Source: Roseomonas marmotae (GTDB taxonomy: Bacteria; Pseudomonadota; Alphaproteobacteria; Acetobacterales; Acetobacteraceae). Taken from it: a stretch of DNA of 64,000 nt. Location of the stretch: contig NZ_CP061094.1 of the NCBI RefSeq assembly GCF_017654485.1, positions 248,001 through 312,000 of the forward strand, read 5' to 3'. Both the position numbers and the translations under genes were made by a program. Positions 55,317 through 64,000 of the stretch are shown piece by piece. Under the pieces are notes generated by a model that did not search any database, had not been told where the DNA came from, and saw only the letters and a list, made by a program, of their open reading frames with translations. Each line of letters begins with the position of its first letter. Position 1 is the stretch's first letter.

Positions 55317-56101
55317 GGACCCTCGGCAGGCTGGCGGGCGGGTTCTATCTCGTCCTGCTCTACCTCTTCGTGGCGGGGCCGCTGCTCTTCGTCATCGCCA
55401 CCTCCTTCAATCCCGCCACCAGCTTCCCGGCGCAGTTCGAGGGGCTGACCCTCTCCTGGTACGCCGCCATCCTGAAGCGGCCGGAATTCCTGACGGCCAC
55501 CTGGACCAGCGCCCTGGTCGCGGCGCTGGCGGCGGCGCTGGCGGTGGTGGTCTCCTTCCTCGCCGCCTATGCGCTCAGCCGGAAGGGCGGGCCGGGCGGC
55601 AATGGCGCCATGGCGACGCTGCTGGCCAGCCCGCTGCTGGTGCCGCAGGTGGTCATCAGCCTGGCCATCCTGCAACTGGCCAGCGCCTGGGGCGTCGGCA
55701 CGGGCTTCTGGGGGCTGGTGGCGGCGCATGCCGTCTATGTCATGCCCTTCGCGCTGCGGCTGATCCTGACCGGCCTCGCGCGCTTCGACTTCGCGGTGGA
55801 GGAAGCCAGCCGCAGCCTGGGCGGCAGCCCGCTGGCCACCTGGCGGGAAGTGACGCTGCCGCTGCTGCGGCCCAGCATCGTGGCGGGCTTCACCTTCTGC
55901 TTCATCCTCTCCTTCGTGAACCTGCCGCTCTCGCTGTTCCTGACGGGGCCCGATACGGCGACCCTGCCGATCGTGATGTTCGCCTACATCGAGTCCCGCA
56001 TCGACCCGATGATCGCCGCCGTCGCCTCCCTCATCGTGCTGGCCGCCGGCACCGCCACCATCCTGCTGGACCGCTTCCTGCACGTGCGGCTCGTGGACTG
56101 A
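55313..56101 (+). CDS. ABC-importer permease, PotC-like
   Basis: This 262-residue permease has six helices and the EAA loop VEEASRSLGGSPLATWREVTLPL (near 161-183). The segment SFVNLPLSLFLTGPDT in helix 5 closely parallels the PotC-like protein at 42824. It starts by ATGA overlap with the preceding permease and ends 3 nt before the ATPase gene. Confidence 0.92.
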   Translation: MRTLGRLAGGFYLVLLYLFVAGPLLFVIATSFNPATSFPAQFEGLTLSWYAAILKRPEFLTATWTSALVAALAAALAVVVSFLAAYALSRKGGPGGNGAMATLLASPLLVPQVVISLAILQLASAWGVGTGFWGLVAAHAVYVMPFALRLILTGLARFDFAVEEASRSLGGSPLATWREVTLPLLRPSIVAGFTFCFILSFVNLPLSLFLTGPDTATLPIVMFAYIESRIDPMIAAVASLIVLAAGTATILLDRFLHVRLVD

Positions 56102-56104
56102 ACA

Positions 56105-57175
56105 ATGCCTGAACTCGTCCTCTCCCACGTCACGCGCCGCTTCAGCGGACATACCGCCGTGGACGACCTCTCCCTCACCGTGCGGGACGGCGAATTCGTC
56201 TGCCTGCTCGGACCCTCGGGCTGCGGCAAGACCACCACGCTGCGGATCATCGCGGGCTTCGAGCGCGCCGATGCCGGCCGTCTGACGCTGGATGGCGCCG
56301 ACATCACTCACCTGCCGCCGGAGAAGCGGGAGATCGGGCTGGTCTTCCAGAGCTATGCCCTCTTCCCGCACAAGACCATCGCCGAGAATATCGGCTTCGG
56401 CCTGAAGATGCGGGGGCGCCCGCGCGCCGAGATCGACCGCGCGGTGGAGGAGGCGCTCGCGCTGGTACGGCTGGAGGGGCTCGGCGGCCGCTATCCACGC
56501 GCGCTCTCCGGCGGGCAGCAGCAGCGCGTGGCCCTGGCCCGCGCGCTCGCCATCCACCCGCGCCTGCTGCTGATGGACGAGCCGCTCTCCAACCTCGACG
56601 CCCAGTTGCGGGAGGAGATGCGGAACGAGATCCGCCGCATCCAGCAGAGCCTCGGCATCACCGCCGTCCTGGTCACGCATGACCAGTCGGAGGCCCTGGC
56701 CATGGCCGACCGGATCGCCGTGATGGCCAAGGGGCGGCTGCAGCAGATGGCCAGTCCCGCCGAGATCTACGAGGCCCCGGCCACCGCCTTCGTCGGCGGC
56801 TTCATCGGCCAGGTGAACGCGCTGGACGGCATGATCGAGAGCGCCGATGCCCGAGGCGCCGTGCTGGCGACGGCCAATGGCCTGCGGCTGGCCGGGCAGG
56901 GGACGGATCTCGCCCCCGGCGCCGGGGCCCGCGCCATGGTGAAGCAGGAGCGCCTCTCCCTCACCCGCGCCGAGCCCGTGCAACTCCCGAACCGCTTCCC
57001 CTGCCGGGTGGCGGAACGGACCTATCTTGGCGGCAGCATCGCCTATCGCTGCGAGGCCGCCGGCCTGTCGCTGACGGCCCTCCTGCCGAACCACCCGCTC
57101 TTCGAGAGCTTCGCGCCGGGCGATGAGGGCTGGATCGGCTGGGCCGCCGCCGACTGCGCCTTCTTTCCCCGTTGA
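56105..57175 (+). CDS. ABC-importer ATPase, PotA-like
   Basis: This 356-residue ATPase has Walker A LGPSGCGKTTTL (near 36-47), Q-loop FQSYALFPH, signature LSGGQQQRVALARA, Walker B LLLMDEPLSNLD and switch LVTHDQSEAL, followed by a C-terminal regulatory domain with RAMVKQERLSLTRAE. It energises the binding-protein-dependent importer just upstream. 25 nt separate it from the monooxygenase gene, which is probably in the same transcript. Confidence 0.95.
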   Translation: MPELVLSHVTRRFSGHTAVDDLSLTVRDGEFVCLLGPSGCGKTTTLRIIAGFERADAGRLTLDGADITHLPPEKREIGLVFQSYALFPHKTIAENIGFGLKMRGRPRAEIDRAVEEALALVRLEGLGGRYPRALSGGQQQRVALARALAIHPRLLLMDEPLSNLDAQLREEMRNEIRRIQQSLGITAVLVTHDQSEALAMADRIAVMAKGRLQQMASPAEIYEAPATAFVGGFIGQVNALDGMIESADARGAVLATANGLRLAGQGTDLAPGAGARAMVKQERLSLTRAEPVQLPNRFPCRVAERTYLGGSIAYRCEAAGLSLTALLPNHPLFESFAPGDEGWIGWAAADCAFFPR

Positions 57176-57200
57176 ACGCCCGTCGCACGGAGTAACTGCC

Positions 57201-58559
57201 ATGACCAGCACGCGACGCCAGGGCCAGATGAAGCTCGGCGCCTTCTTCCACCCGACCGGCCACCATGTCGCCGCCTGGCTGCACCCGGATGCGCAGATCG
57301 ACGCCGGCACCAATTTCCGCCACTACGCGCGGATGACGCAGGCGGCGGAGCGGGCGAAGTTCGACCTGGTCTTCCTGGCCGATGCCGCCGCCACCCGCGC
57401 CGGCAACACAAAGGCCCTGCGCCGCTGGCCGCAATACATGGCCTATTTCGAGCCGACGACGCTGCTCTCCGGCCTCGGCGCGCTGACGGAGCGGATCGGG
57501 CTGGTGGCGACCGCCACGACCAGCTTCAACGAGCCGTACAACATCGCCCGCCGCTTCGCCTCGCTGGACCATATCAGCGGCGGCCGCGCGGGGTGGAACA
57601 TCGTCACCTCCTCCAACCGGGCGGAGCCCTTCAACTACGGGCAGGAGAAGCTGCCCGCGCATGCCGACCGCTACGGCCGCGCGCGGGAATTCGTCGAGGT
57701 GGTGAAGGGCCTCTGGGACAGCTGGGAGGATGACGCCTTCCTGCGCGACCGGGAGCAGGCGCTCTATTTCGACCCGGACAAGCTGCACACCCTCGACCAC
57801 CACGGGCAGTATTTCGACGTGCGCGGGCCGCTGAACGTGGCGCGCCCGCCGCAGGGCTATCCCGTGCTGGTGCAGGCCGGCTCCTCCGATGCCGGGCGGG
57901 ACTTCGCGGCCGGGACGGCCGAGATCGTCTTCACCGCGCAGACCGAACTGGCGCAGGCGCTGGCCTTCCGCCAGGACCTCGATGCCCGCATGGCGCGCTT
58001 CGGCCGCGACGCGGACCAGCTGAAGGTCATGCCCGGCCTGAACCCCATCATCGGCCGCACCGAGGAAGAGGCGCGGGAGAAGCACGCCTATCTGCAATCC
58101 CTGATCCACCCGGATGTGGGCCGCGAGCTGCTCTCCCCCGAGCTGGGCGGCATCGACCTCTCCAACGTGCCGGTGGATGAGCTGCTGCCGGAGAACCTGA
58201 TCGACGACAGCGTGGACAGCAGCAAGAGCACCTTCCAGCGCGTGGCCGACATGGCGCGGAAGGAGAAGCTGACCGTCCGCCAGATGTACGAACGCTACGG
58301 CGGCGCGCGCGGCCAGCGCACCGTCATCGGCACGCCCGTGCAGATCGCCGACCAGATGGAGGAGTGGTTCCGCGCCGGGGCCGTGGACGGCTTCCTGATC
58401 CAGCCGGCGGTGCTGCCGACGGGGCTCGACGAGTTCATCGCGACCGTCATCCCCGAGCTCCAGCGCCGGGGCCTGTTCCGCACGGAATACGAGGGCGCCA
58501 CCCTGCGCGAGAATCTCGGCCTGCACCGGCCGGCGGGGCGCTACGCCCGGGGCCGGTAA
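57201..58559 (+). CDS. LLM-class flavin-dependent monooxygenase, NtaA/SnaA/DszA family
   Basis: This 452-residue protein has the bacterial-luciferase-like TIM barrel of the NtaA/SnaA group, which uses FMNH2 from a partner reductase to oxidise chelates, sulfones or antibiotics. Typical segments are KLGAFFHPTGHHVAAW at the N-terminus, FDLVFLADAAATR, RRFASLDHISGGRAGWNIVTS (near 120-140) and VQAGSSDAGRDFAA (near 230). GGAG lies before the ATG at 57201. It follows an ABC importer, consistent with oxidative breakdown of an imported compound. No flavin reductase gene is in the window, so electrons must come from elsewhere. Confidence 0.9.
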   Translation: MTSTRRQGQMKLGAFFHPTGHHVAAWLHPDAQIDAGTNFRHYARMTQAAERAKFDLVFLADAAATRAGNTKALRRWPQYMAYFEPTTLLSGLGALTERIGLVATATTSFNEPYNIARRFASLDHISGGRAGWNIVTSSNRAEPFNYGQEKLPAHADRYGRAREFVEVVKGLWDSWEDDAFLRDREQALYFDPDKLHTLDHHGQYFDVRGPLNVARPPQGYPVLVQAGSSDAGRDFAAGTAEIVFTAQTELAQALAFRQDLDARMARFGRDADQLKVMPGLNPIIGRTEEEAREKHAYLQSLIHPDVGRELLSPELGGIDLSNVPVDELLPENLIDDSVDSSKSTFQRVADMARKEKLTVRQMYERYGGARGQRTVIGTPVQIADQMEEWFRAGAVDGFLIQPAVLPTGLDEFIATVIPELQRRGLFRTEYEGATLRENLGLHRPAGRYARGR

Positions 58560-58567
58560 GGCCATAC

Positions 58568-58594
58568 GCCGGGGCGGGATATCGCCGCCCCGGC
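58568..58594 (+). terminator. Hairpin between monooxygenase and MFS genes
   Basis: Perfect 10-bp arms (GCCGGGGCGG / CCGCCCCGGC) around a 7-nt loop lie 8 nt after the monooxygenase stop. They may end the ABC-monooxygenase transcript or act as an attenuator. Confidence 0.55.
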
Positions 58595-58608
58595 CAGTCT
58601 CGGGCATC

Positions 58609-59856
<1,248 letters not shown>

Positions 59857-59868
59857 GGCCGCCGCCGC

Positions 59869-60795
59869 TCAGGCGCGGCAGGATTCCAGCAGGGCGGTGG
59901 TGGCCTCCGGTCGCAGCCGCCCGTTCTCGGCGATCAGCACCAGCCGCACCGGCGCCGCATCGGGCGAGGGGGGAGGGGCCGGGCTGAAGGTGGCGCGCTG
60001 CCCGACCATCTGGAACAGCATCGGCTGCCCCTCGCGCCCGGCGAATTGCAGGATGCCCTTGGCCCGCACCAGCCGCGGCGCCAGCCGGCTGACCGCCGCC
60101 TGGAAGCGCGGCAGCGAGAGGGGCGCGTCGGAGGTCCAGCTCATCGTCTCGAAGCGCGGCGTGCTGAAGCGGGAGGGTGCGGCGGGAATGCTGCCCCGCC
60201 AGGGGTCGCCGGTGAAGAACAGCTCCGGCGGCACCGCGCCCTGCACGGCCTCCAGGATGGTGCAGCCGGGCCGCGCTGCATCGAGGCGGGGGCGCAGCGC
60301 GGCCAGCTCCTCCGCGCTCACCTCGTCCACCTTGTTCAGCACGATGATATCGGCGGCGCGCAGCTGGGACTGGCAGAGCGGGTCCTGCAACAGCGCCGGC
60401 CGGTCCGCCAGGGCCCGCGCATCCGCCAGGCAGAGCACGGCATCCAGCGCGGCCTCCCGCCAGATCACGGGGTCCATCAGGCTGCGGACGATCTCGGCGG
60501 GGTCGGAGACGCCGCTGGTCTCGATGATGATGCCCTCCGGCACCGGGTCCTGCCGCAGCAGCAGGCCGAGGGTGCGGAGCAGGTCGCCCTGCAGGCTGCA
60601 GCAGATGCAGCCATTCTGCAGCGCCACCACGCCATCCGCACGCGCCGAGAGCAGCTCGGCATCGATATTGATGGCGCCGAAGTCGTTCACCACCGCCGCC
60701 AGCCGCCGCCCGTGCGGCTGGGTCAGCAGGTGGTTGATCAGGGTGGTCTTGCCGGCACCCAGGAAGCCGGAAACCAGCAGGACCGGGATGGCCAT
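59869..60795 (-). CDS. COG0523-family GTPase / metallochaperone (CobW/YjiA-like)
   Basis: This 308-residue protein is a SIMIBI GTPase. Walker A is GFLGAGKTTLI (near 10-20), the Cys-x-Cys-Cys metal site is GCICCSL (near 62-68), Walker B-like IETSGVSDP, and base specificity NKVD (near 153). The C-terminal domain (residues 210-308) is the CobW-C type. Such proteins deliver Zn, Co or another metal to client enzymes. Its ATG overlaps the amidohydrolase stop (TGATG), so the two are cotranslated. The likely client is that metal-dependent amidohydrolase, which is inference. Confidence 0.9.
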   Translation of the reverse strand: MAIPVLLVSGFLGAGKTTLINHLLTQPHGRRLAAVVNDFGAINIDAELLSARADGVVALQNGCICCSLQGDLLRTLGLLLRQDPVPEGIIIETSGVSDPAEIVRSLMDPVIWREAALDAVLCLADARALADRPALLQDPLCQSQLRAADIIVLNKVDEVSAEELAALRPRLDAARPGCTILEAVQGAVPPELFFTGDPWRGSIPAAPSRFSTPRFETMSWTSDAPLSLPRFQAAVSRLAPRLVRAKGILQFAGREGQPMLFQMVGQRATFSPAPPPSPDAAPVRLVLIAENGRLRPEATTALLESCRA

Positions 60796-62276
60796 CAGCG
60801 CCGGACCGGACGCCCCGGCCGCGCCGCCGGGTCCAGCTCCCCGTCACGGATCACGGACTGGCCGTTGACCAGCACGTGACGCATGCCCTCGGCCGGGCGG
60901 TTCATGGCCTTGAAGTCGGCGCGGTCGATCAGGGTGCCGGCATCGAAGACGACGATATCGGCGTCGCAGCCCGGTTGCAGGCGGCCCTTGCGGCGCATCT
61001 GCGGCGTGCTCTCCTCCAGGATCTGCGCGGGGATCAGCGTGCATTTCCGCACGCCTTCCAGCAGCGACATGGTCTGCCGGTCGATCACCCATTGCCGCAG
61101 GAAGCGGGTGAAGGTGCCGGAGGACCGGGGGTGGGAGGAAGCCTCGGCCGGCAGCGGCCAGGCATCGCCCGTGTAGACGCCGCCATCCGGCATGGTCCAG
61201 GGCATGGCGTCCGAGGCGATGGCGCCGTCGGGATAGAGGATGGAGACATCCAGCAGGTCGCGGTGCTTCGGCTCCACCTCCACATCCAGGAAGTGGAAGA
61301 GCACGAGGGAGCCGGGGTTCTGCTCCTGCGCCGCCACCAGCTCCTCCCGGTCGCGGAAACGGTGGCCGCTGTCGACCATCTGCACCGCGCCGTAGTCGCG
61401 CCCCGTGCGCTCGGGGAAGGCGGGGTCGCTGAAGAAGACCGCGCCCAGCACCGTGGAGCCGGAGCCGTAGGGATAGGCCTCGACCGTGATCTTCAGCCCC
61501 TGGTCCTGCGCCTTGCGAACGAGCTGCGCGGCGCGTTCCACATCGAGCAGGCTGGTGCTGTTGAAATGGCAGATATGCATATGCGCGCCGGTCGATCCGG
61601 CATAGCCGATCAGCCGCGTATAGGCCTCGATCGAGCTCATCGGGTCGACATTCGACATATACGCGACATGCGTATAGGTCGGCACGCCCCGATCCGCCGC
61701 GAGGCTGCAGATCAGCGACATCTCCTTCACGCCCGTGCCGGGGGCATAGGCATTGGGCAGACCGATGCCGATGCCGCCCTCGTCCAGCCCTTCCCGCACG
61801 CGGCGCAGCACCTCGGCCACTTCCGCGTCGCTGGCCACGCTGTCGGCCCAGCGCTTGTCGCGCATGGCGCGGCCCATGAAGCCGAGGTCGGGTTCCGGCT
61901 CCAGCCCCGTCATGGCGGCGATGCGGGCGAAGACCCAGGCGACGGCGGTGCCGTAGTTCAGCACCCGCCCGCCCTGCGCCTGCGCCTCGTACCAGGCGCC
62001 GACCGGCAGAACGCCGACCTCCAGCTCCAGCGAGGTGGTGACGCCGTCGAAAGCCTGCATGCGGTCGGCCGGGATGGACTGGCCATGCGCGTGCAGGTCG
62101 ATGAAGCCGGGCGCGACCGCCAGCCCGGCTGCCTCGATGACGCGCGCGGCCTCACCCTCCACCCGGCCGACGGCTTCGATGCGGCCGTCGCGGATGGCGA
62201 CATCGCCCACCGCGTCCAGCCCGGTCTCGGGGTCCAGCAGCCGGCCGCCGCGGATGATGAGGTCGTATCGCGCCAT
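60795..62276 (-). CDS. D-glutamate deacylase-like / N-acyl-D-amino-acid amidohydrolase
   Basis: The 493-residue amidohydrolase begins MARYDLIIRGGRLLDPETGL. Metal-site motifs are PGFIDLHAHGQS (His-x-His, near 61-66), VPTYTHVAYMS and HMHICHFNST (His), and IASDAMPW (Asp near 361). In D-aminoacylase a Cys ligand follows the GVTT motif; here that region reads GVTTSLELEVGV, so the D-glutamate deacylase branch is more likely. It hydrolyses N-acyl-D-glutamate or a similar amide. The ATG at 62276 is preferred; a GTG at 62285 would overlap the upstream binding-protein stop. It stops in TGATG with the COG0523 GTPase. Confidence 0.85.
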   Translation of the reverse strand: MARYDLIIRGGRLLDPETGLDAVGDVAIRDGRIEAVGRVEGEAARVIEAAGLAVAPGFIDLHAHGQSIPADRMQAFDGVTTSLELEVGVLPVGAWYEAQAQGGRVLNYGTAVAWVFARIAAMTGLEPEPDLGFMGRAMRDKRWADSVASDAEVAEVLRRVREGLDEGGIGIGLPNAYAPGTGVKEMSLICSLAADRGVPTYTHVAYMSNVDPMSSIEAYTRLIGYAGSTGAHMHICHFNSTSLLDVERAAQLVRKAQDQGLKITVEAYPYGSGSTVLGAVFFSDPAFPERTGRDYGAVQMVDSGHRFRDREELVAAQEQNPGSLVLFHFLDVEVEPKHRDLLDVSILYPDGAIASDAMPWTMPDGGVYTGDAWPLPAEASSHPRSSGTFTRFLRQWVIDRQTMSLLEGVRKCTLIPAQILEESTPQMRRKGRLQPGCDADIVVFDAGTLIDRADFKAMNRPAEGMRHVLVNGQSVIRDGELDPAARPGRPVRR

Positions 62277-62281
62277 GATGC

Positions 62282-63871
62282 TCACGCCTTCCGCAGGTTC
62301 CAGAAGACCGGCGCCGTGCCGGGCAGGATATCCCTGACATTGCTGCGGAAAGCCTGCTGGGACAGCGTGGTGCCCAGCGGCACATAGGGCACGCTGCGGA
62401 AGGCCTCGCGCTCCATCTCCGCCGCCATCGCCTTCTGCGCCGCCGCGTCGGGCGCGGAGAACCAGGCGGTCCGCAGCTCCTCCAGCTTCTCGCTGGTGTA
62501 CCAGCCGGCCCAGCCGGCCTTGCCGTTGCCGCGCAGGGCGAGGTGCGAGGCCGGGCTCATGAACTCGGCGGCGACGGCGGTGGTGTGGAAGATGTTCCAG
62601 CCGCCTTCCTCCGGTGCCTTCTGCGAGGCGCGGCGGGCCAGCACGGTGCCCCAGTCCGTCACCACCAGCTCGACATTCATGCCGAGGCGCTGCAGCAGGT
62701 CGGCCGCCATGTCGCCGAGCGGCGCCAGCGCGGGATTGTCGCTGGGCGAGATGATGACGACCTTGCGGCCGTCATAGCTGCTGGCCTTCAGCATGGCGCG
62801 CGCGGCGTCCAGGTTGGCCTCCATCGCCTCGCCGCCCGCGCCGGTGGAGAGCGGCGTGCCGCAGGGGAAGAAGGCCTTGCACTCGCTGAAGAGTTTCGGA
62901 TCGCCCACCATGGACTGCAGGAAGTCCGGCTGGTTCACCGCATGCAGCACCGCCTGCCGCACCTTCACGTCGTCGAAGGGCGGGTAGAGATGGTTGAAGC
63001 GCAGCAGCACGTAGATGCCGATCGGGTCGCGCTCGGTGATGGTGACGTCGCGCGCACGGCGCAGGATTGGCAGCAGGTCGGGCATGACGACCTCCAGCCA
63101 GTCCACCTGCCCGGTCTGCAGGGCGGAGACGGAGGTGGAGGCGTCGGGGATGACGCGCCATTCCACCCGGTCCACATGCACATGCTTGCCGCCGGCCGCA
63201 CCATCGGCCGCCTCGCCGCGCGGCACATAGCCGTCGAAGCGCGCATAGGCCGCCATGCTGCCCGCCACCCACTCATCCTTCAGGAAGCGGAAGGGGCCGG
63301 AGCCCACAGCCTCGCGGATCTGCTCCTGCGGCGAGGTGCTGGCCAGGCGCTCCGGCATGATGAAGGGCACGGGGCTGGAAAGCTTGCCCAGCGCCTCGGC
63401 CAGCAGCGGGAAGGGGGCCTTCAGCCGGAAGCGCAGCCGGCGGTCGTCCAGCGCCGAAAGCTCCTCCGTCTGCGCCATCAGCGTGGCGCCGAAGCCGTCC
63501 CGCGCCGCCCAGCGGCGGATGCTGGCCACGCAGTCGCGCGCCCGCACCGGCTCCCCGTCATGGAACTTCAGGCCCTCGCGCAGCCGGATGGTCCAGGTGC
63601 GGCCGTCATCCGTGACCTCATGGCCCTCCGCCATCTGCGGCTGGATGCGGAACTGCGAATCCATCGCGTAGAGCGTGTCGTAGACCATGTAGCCGTGGTT
63701 CCGCACCACGTAGCCCGTGGTCCAGATCGGGTCGAGCGCGCTGAGATCGGCGCTCGGCACGAAGCGGAGGGTCCTGTCCCCGGATTGCGCCAGGGCGGGG
63801 CGGGCCAGGCTGGGCGCCATGACGGCGGCGGCGGTGCCGGCCAGGATGGCGCGGCGGGTCGGTGCGAACAT
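62282..63871 (-). CDS. ABC-importer solute-binding protein family 5 (oligopeptide/dipeptide type)
   Basis: The 529-residue protein starts MFAPTRRAILAGTAAAVMAP, a twin-arginine-type leader with cleavage near RPALAQ. The mature part has the family signature LRFVPSADLSALDPIWTTG and RTWTIRLREGLKFHDGEPV. This size and fold bind peptides, opines, glutathione or other large organics. It lies directly upstream of the D-glutamate deacylase gene, so an N-acyl amino acid or peptide is a plausible cargo. Its permeases are outside the window. AGGA precedes the ATG at 63871. Confidence 0.92.
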   Translation of the reverse strand: MFAPTRRAILAGTAAAVMAPSLARPALAQSGDRTLRFVPSADLSALDPIWTTGYVVRNHGYMVYDTLYAMDSQFRIQPQMAEGHEVTDDGRTWTIRLREGLKFHDGEPVRARDCVASIRRWAARDGFGATLMAQTEELSALDDRRLRFRLKAPFPLLAEALGKLSSPVPFIMPERLASTSPQEQIREAVGSGPFRFLKDEWVAGSMAAYARFDGYVPRGEAADGAAGGKHVHVDRVEWRVIPDASTSVSALQTGQVDWLEVVMPDLLPILRRARDVTITERDPIGIYVLLRFNHLYPPFDDVKVRQAVLHAVNQPDFLQSMVGDPKLFSECKAFFPCGTPLSTGAGGEAMEANLDAARAMLKASSYDGRKVVIISPSDNPALAPLGDMAADLLQRLGMNVELVVTDWGTVLARRASQKAPEEGGWNIFHTTAVAAEFMSPASHLALRGNGKAGWAGWYTSEKLEELRTAWFSAPDAAAQKAMAAEMEREAFRSVPYVPLGTTLSQQAFRSNVRDILPGTAPVFWNLRKA

Positions 63872-63882
63872 CACGGAAGTCC

Positions 63883-64000
63883 TCAGGCCTGGTTGGTGAG
63901 GGCGAAGGGGTCTGCCACGCGCGGCCAGTAGGGGCGGGTACGCTTGGTGAAGGGAATTTCAGCGAATTCCGGAGGAATGGCGCCGGGCGCGGAAACATAG
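63883..64000 (-). CDS. C-terminal 38 residues of a gene cut by the window edge
   Basis: The frame enters at the right edge and ends EIPFTKRTRPYWPRVADPF...NQA with a TGA at 63883-63885, 11 nt before the binding-protein start. The tail is too short to identify. From its position in a same-strand operon it could belong to a transporter subunit or an enzyme of the same pathway. Confidence 0.6.
   Translation of the reverse strand, partial: YVSAPGAIPPEFAEIPFTKRTRPYWPRVADPFALTNQA

Noticed and set aside
35720..57175. The two Pot-type ABC sets as a recent duplication
   Set aside because: Binding proteins and permeases share only family-level motifs; gene order differs, so an ancient relationship is enough.

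Overview
The window is about 64 kb of very GC-rich DNA, with strong G/C preference at third codon positions and long open shadow frames opposite nearly every real gene. It is packed with short operons whose genes are joined by ATGA, GTGA or TGATG overlaps. The content suggests an alphaproteobacterium, most likely an Acetobacteraceae member of the Roseomonas type: a B12-dependent (class II) ribonucleotide reductase, many solute-binding-protein transporters (Tct, Pot-like, Dpp-like) with twin-arginine-like leaders, hydantoinase/oxoprolinase genes, and a group-2 Mrp antiporter. The taxonomic call is inference from gene content. I saw no rRNA, tRNA, insertion sequence or CRISPR array.

Layout. 1-6.8 kb: the 3' end of a class II ribonucleotide reductase, then a TetR repressor divergent from a two-gene RND efflux operon, with a perfect 18-bp palindrome between them. 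6.8-21.2 kb: an iron region. A minus-strand operon behind a Fur-box-like site encodes a YncE-like beta-propeller, isochorismate synthase, DHB-AMP ligase, isochorismatase, a separate aryl carrier protein, a single-module C-A-T-TE synthetase whose adenylation pocket reads as serine, DHB dehydrogenase and a siderophore esterase. Together they form an enterobactin-type (2,3-dihydroxybenzoyl-serine) pathway. A periplasmic binding protein with its own Fur-box-like site, an unusual Nramp-like carrier, a DUF1330 protein, a rhodanese and a tiny protein lie beside it. No TonB receptor, siderophore ABC permease, phosphopantetheinyl transferase or MbtH protein is in the window.

21.2-35.5 kb: an amino-acid permease with a divergent TetR; a CoA-transferase/crotonase/TIM-barrel operon divergent from a GntR regulator that runs into tctCBA; an orphan beta-helix (tailspike/pectate-lyase-like) protein; an MHS transporter-deacetylase-SDR operon; and two small unknowns. 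35.7-46.2 kb: a seven-gene operon combining a Pot-type ABC importer, hydantoinase/oxoprolinase A and B subunits and a FAD amine oxidase, followed by an MFS carrier. 46.2-52.8 kb: the six-gene mnh/mrp Na+/H+ antiporter operon preceded by a PtsN-like EIIA protein. 53-60 kb: a second Pot-type ABC operon with an LLM-family flavin monooxygenase and an MFS carrier. 59.9-64 kb: a minus-strand group with an oligopeptide-type binding protein, a D-glutamate-deacylase-like amidohydrolase and a COG0523 metallochaperone GTPase.

The most notable system is the enterobactin-type locus. It has an EntB split at the isochorismatase/carrier junction, a YncE-like propeller as first gene, and an Nramp relative without the canonical metal-site motifs next door.
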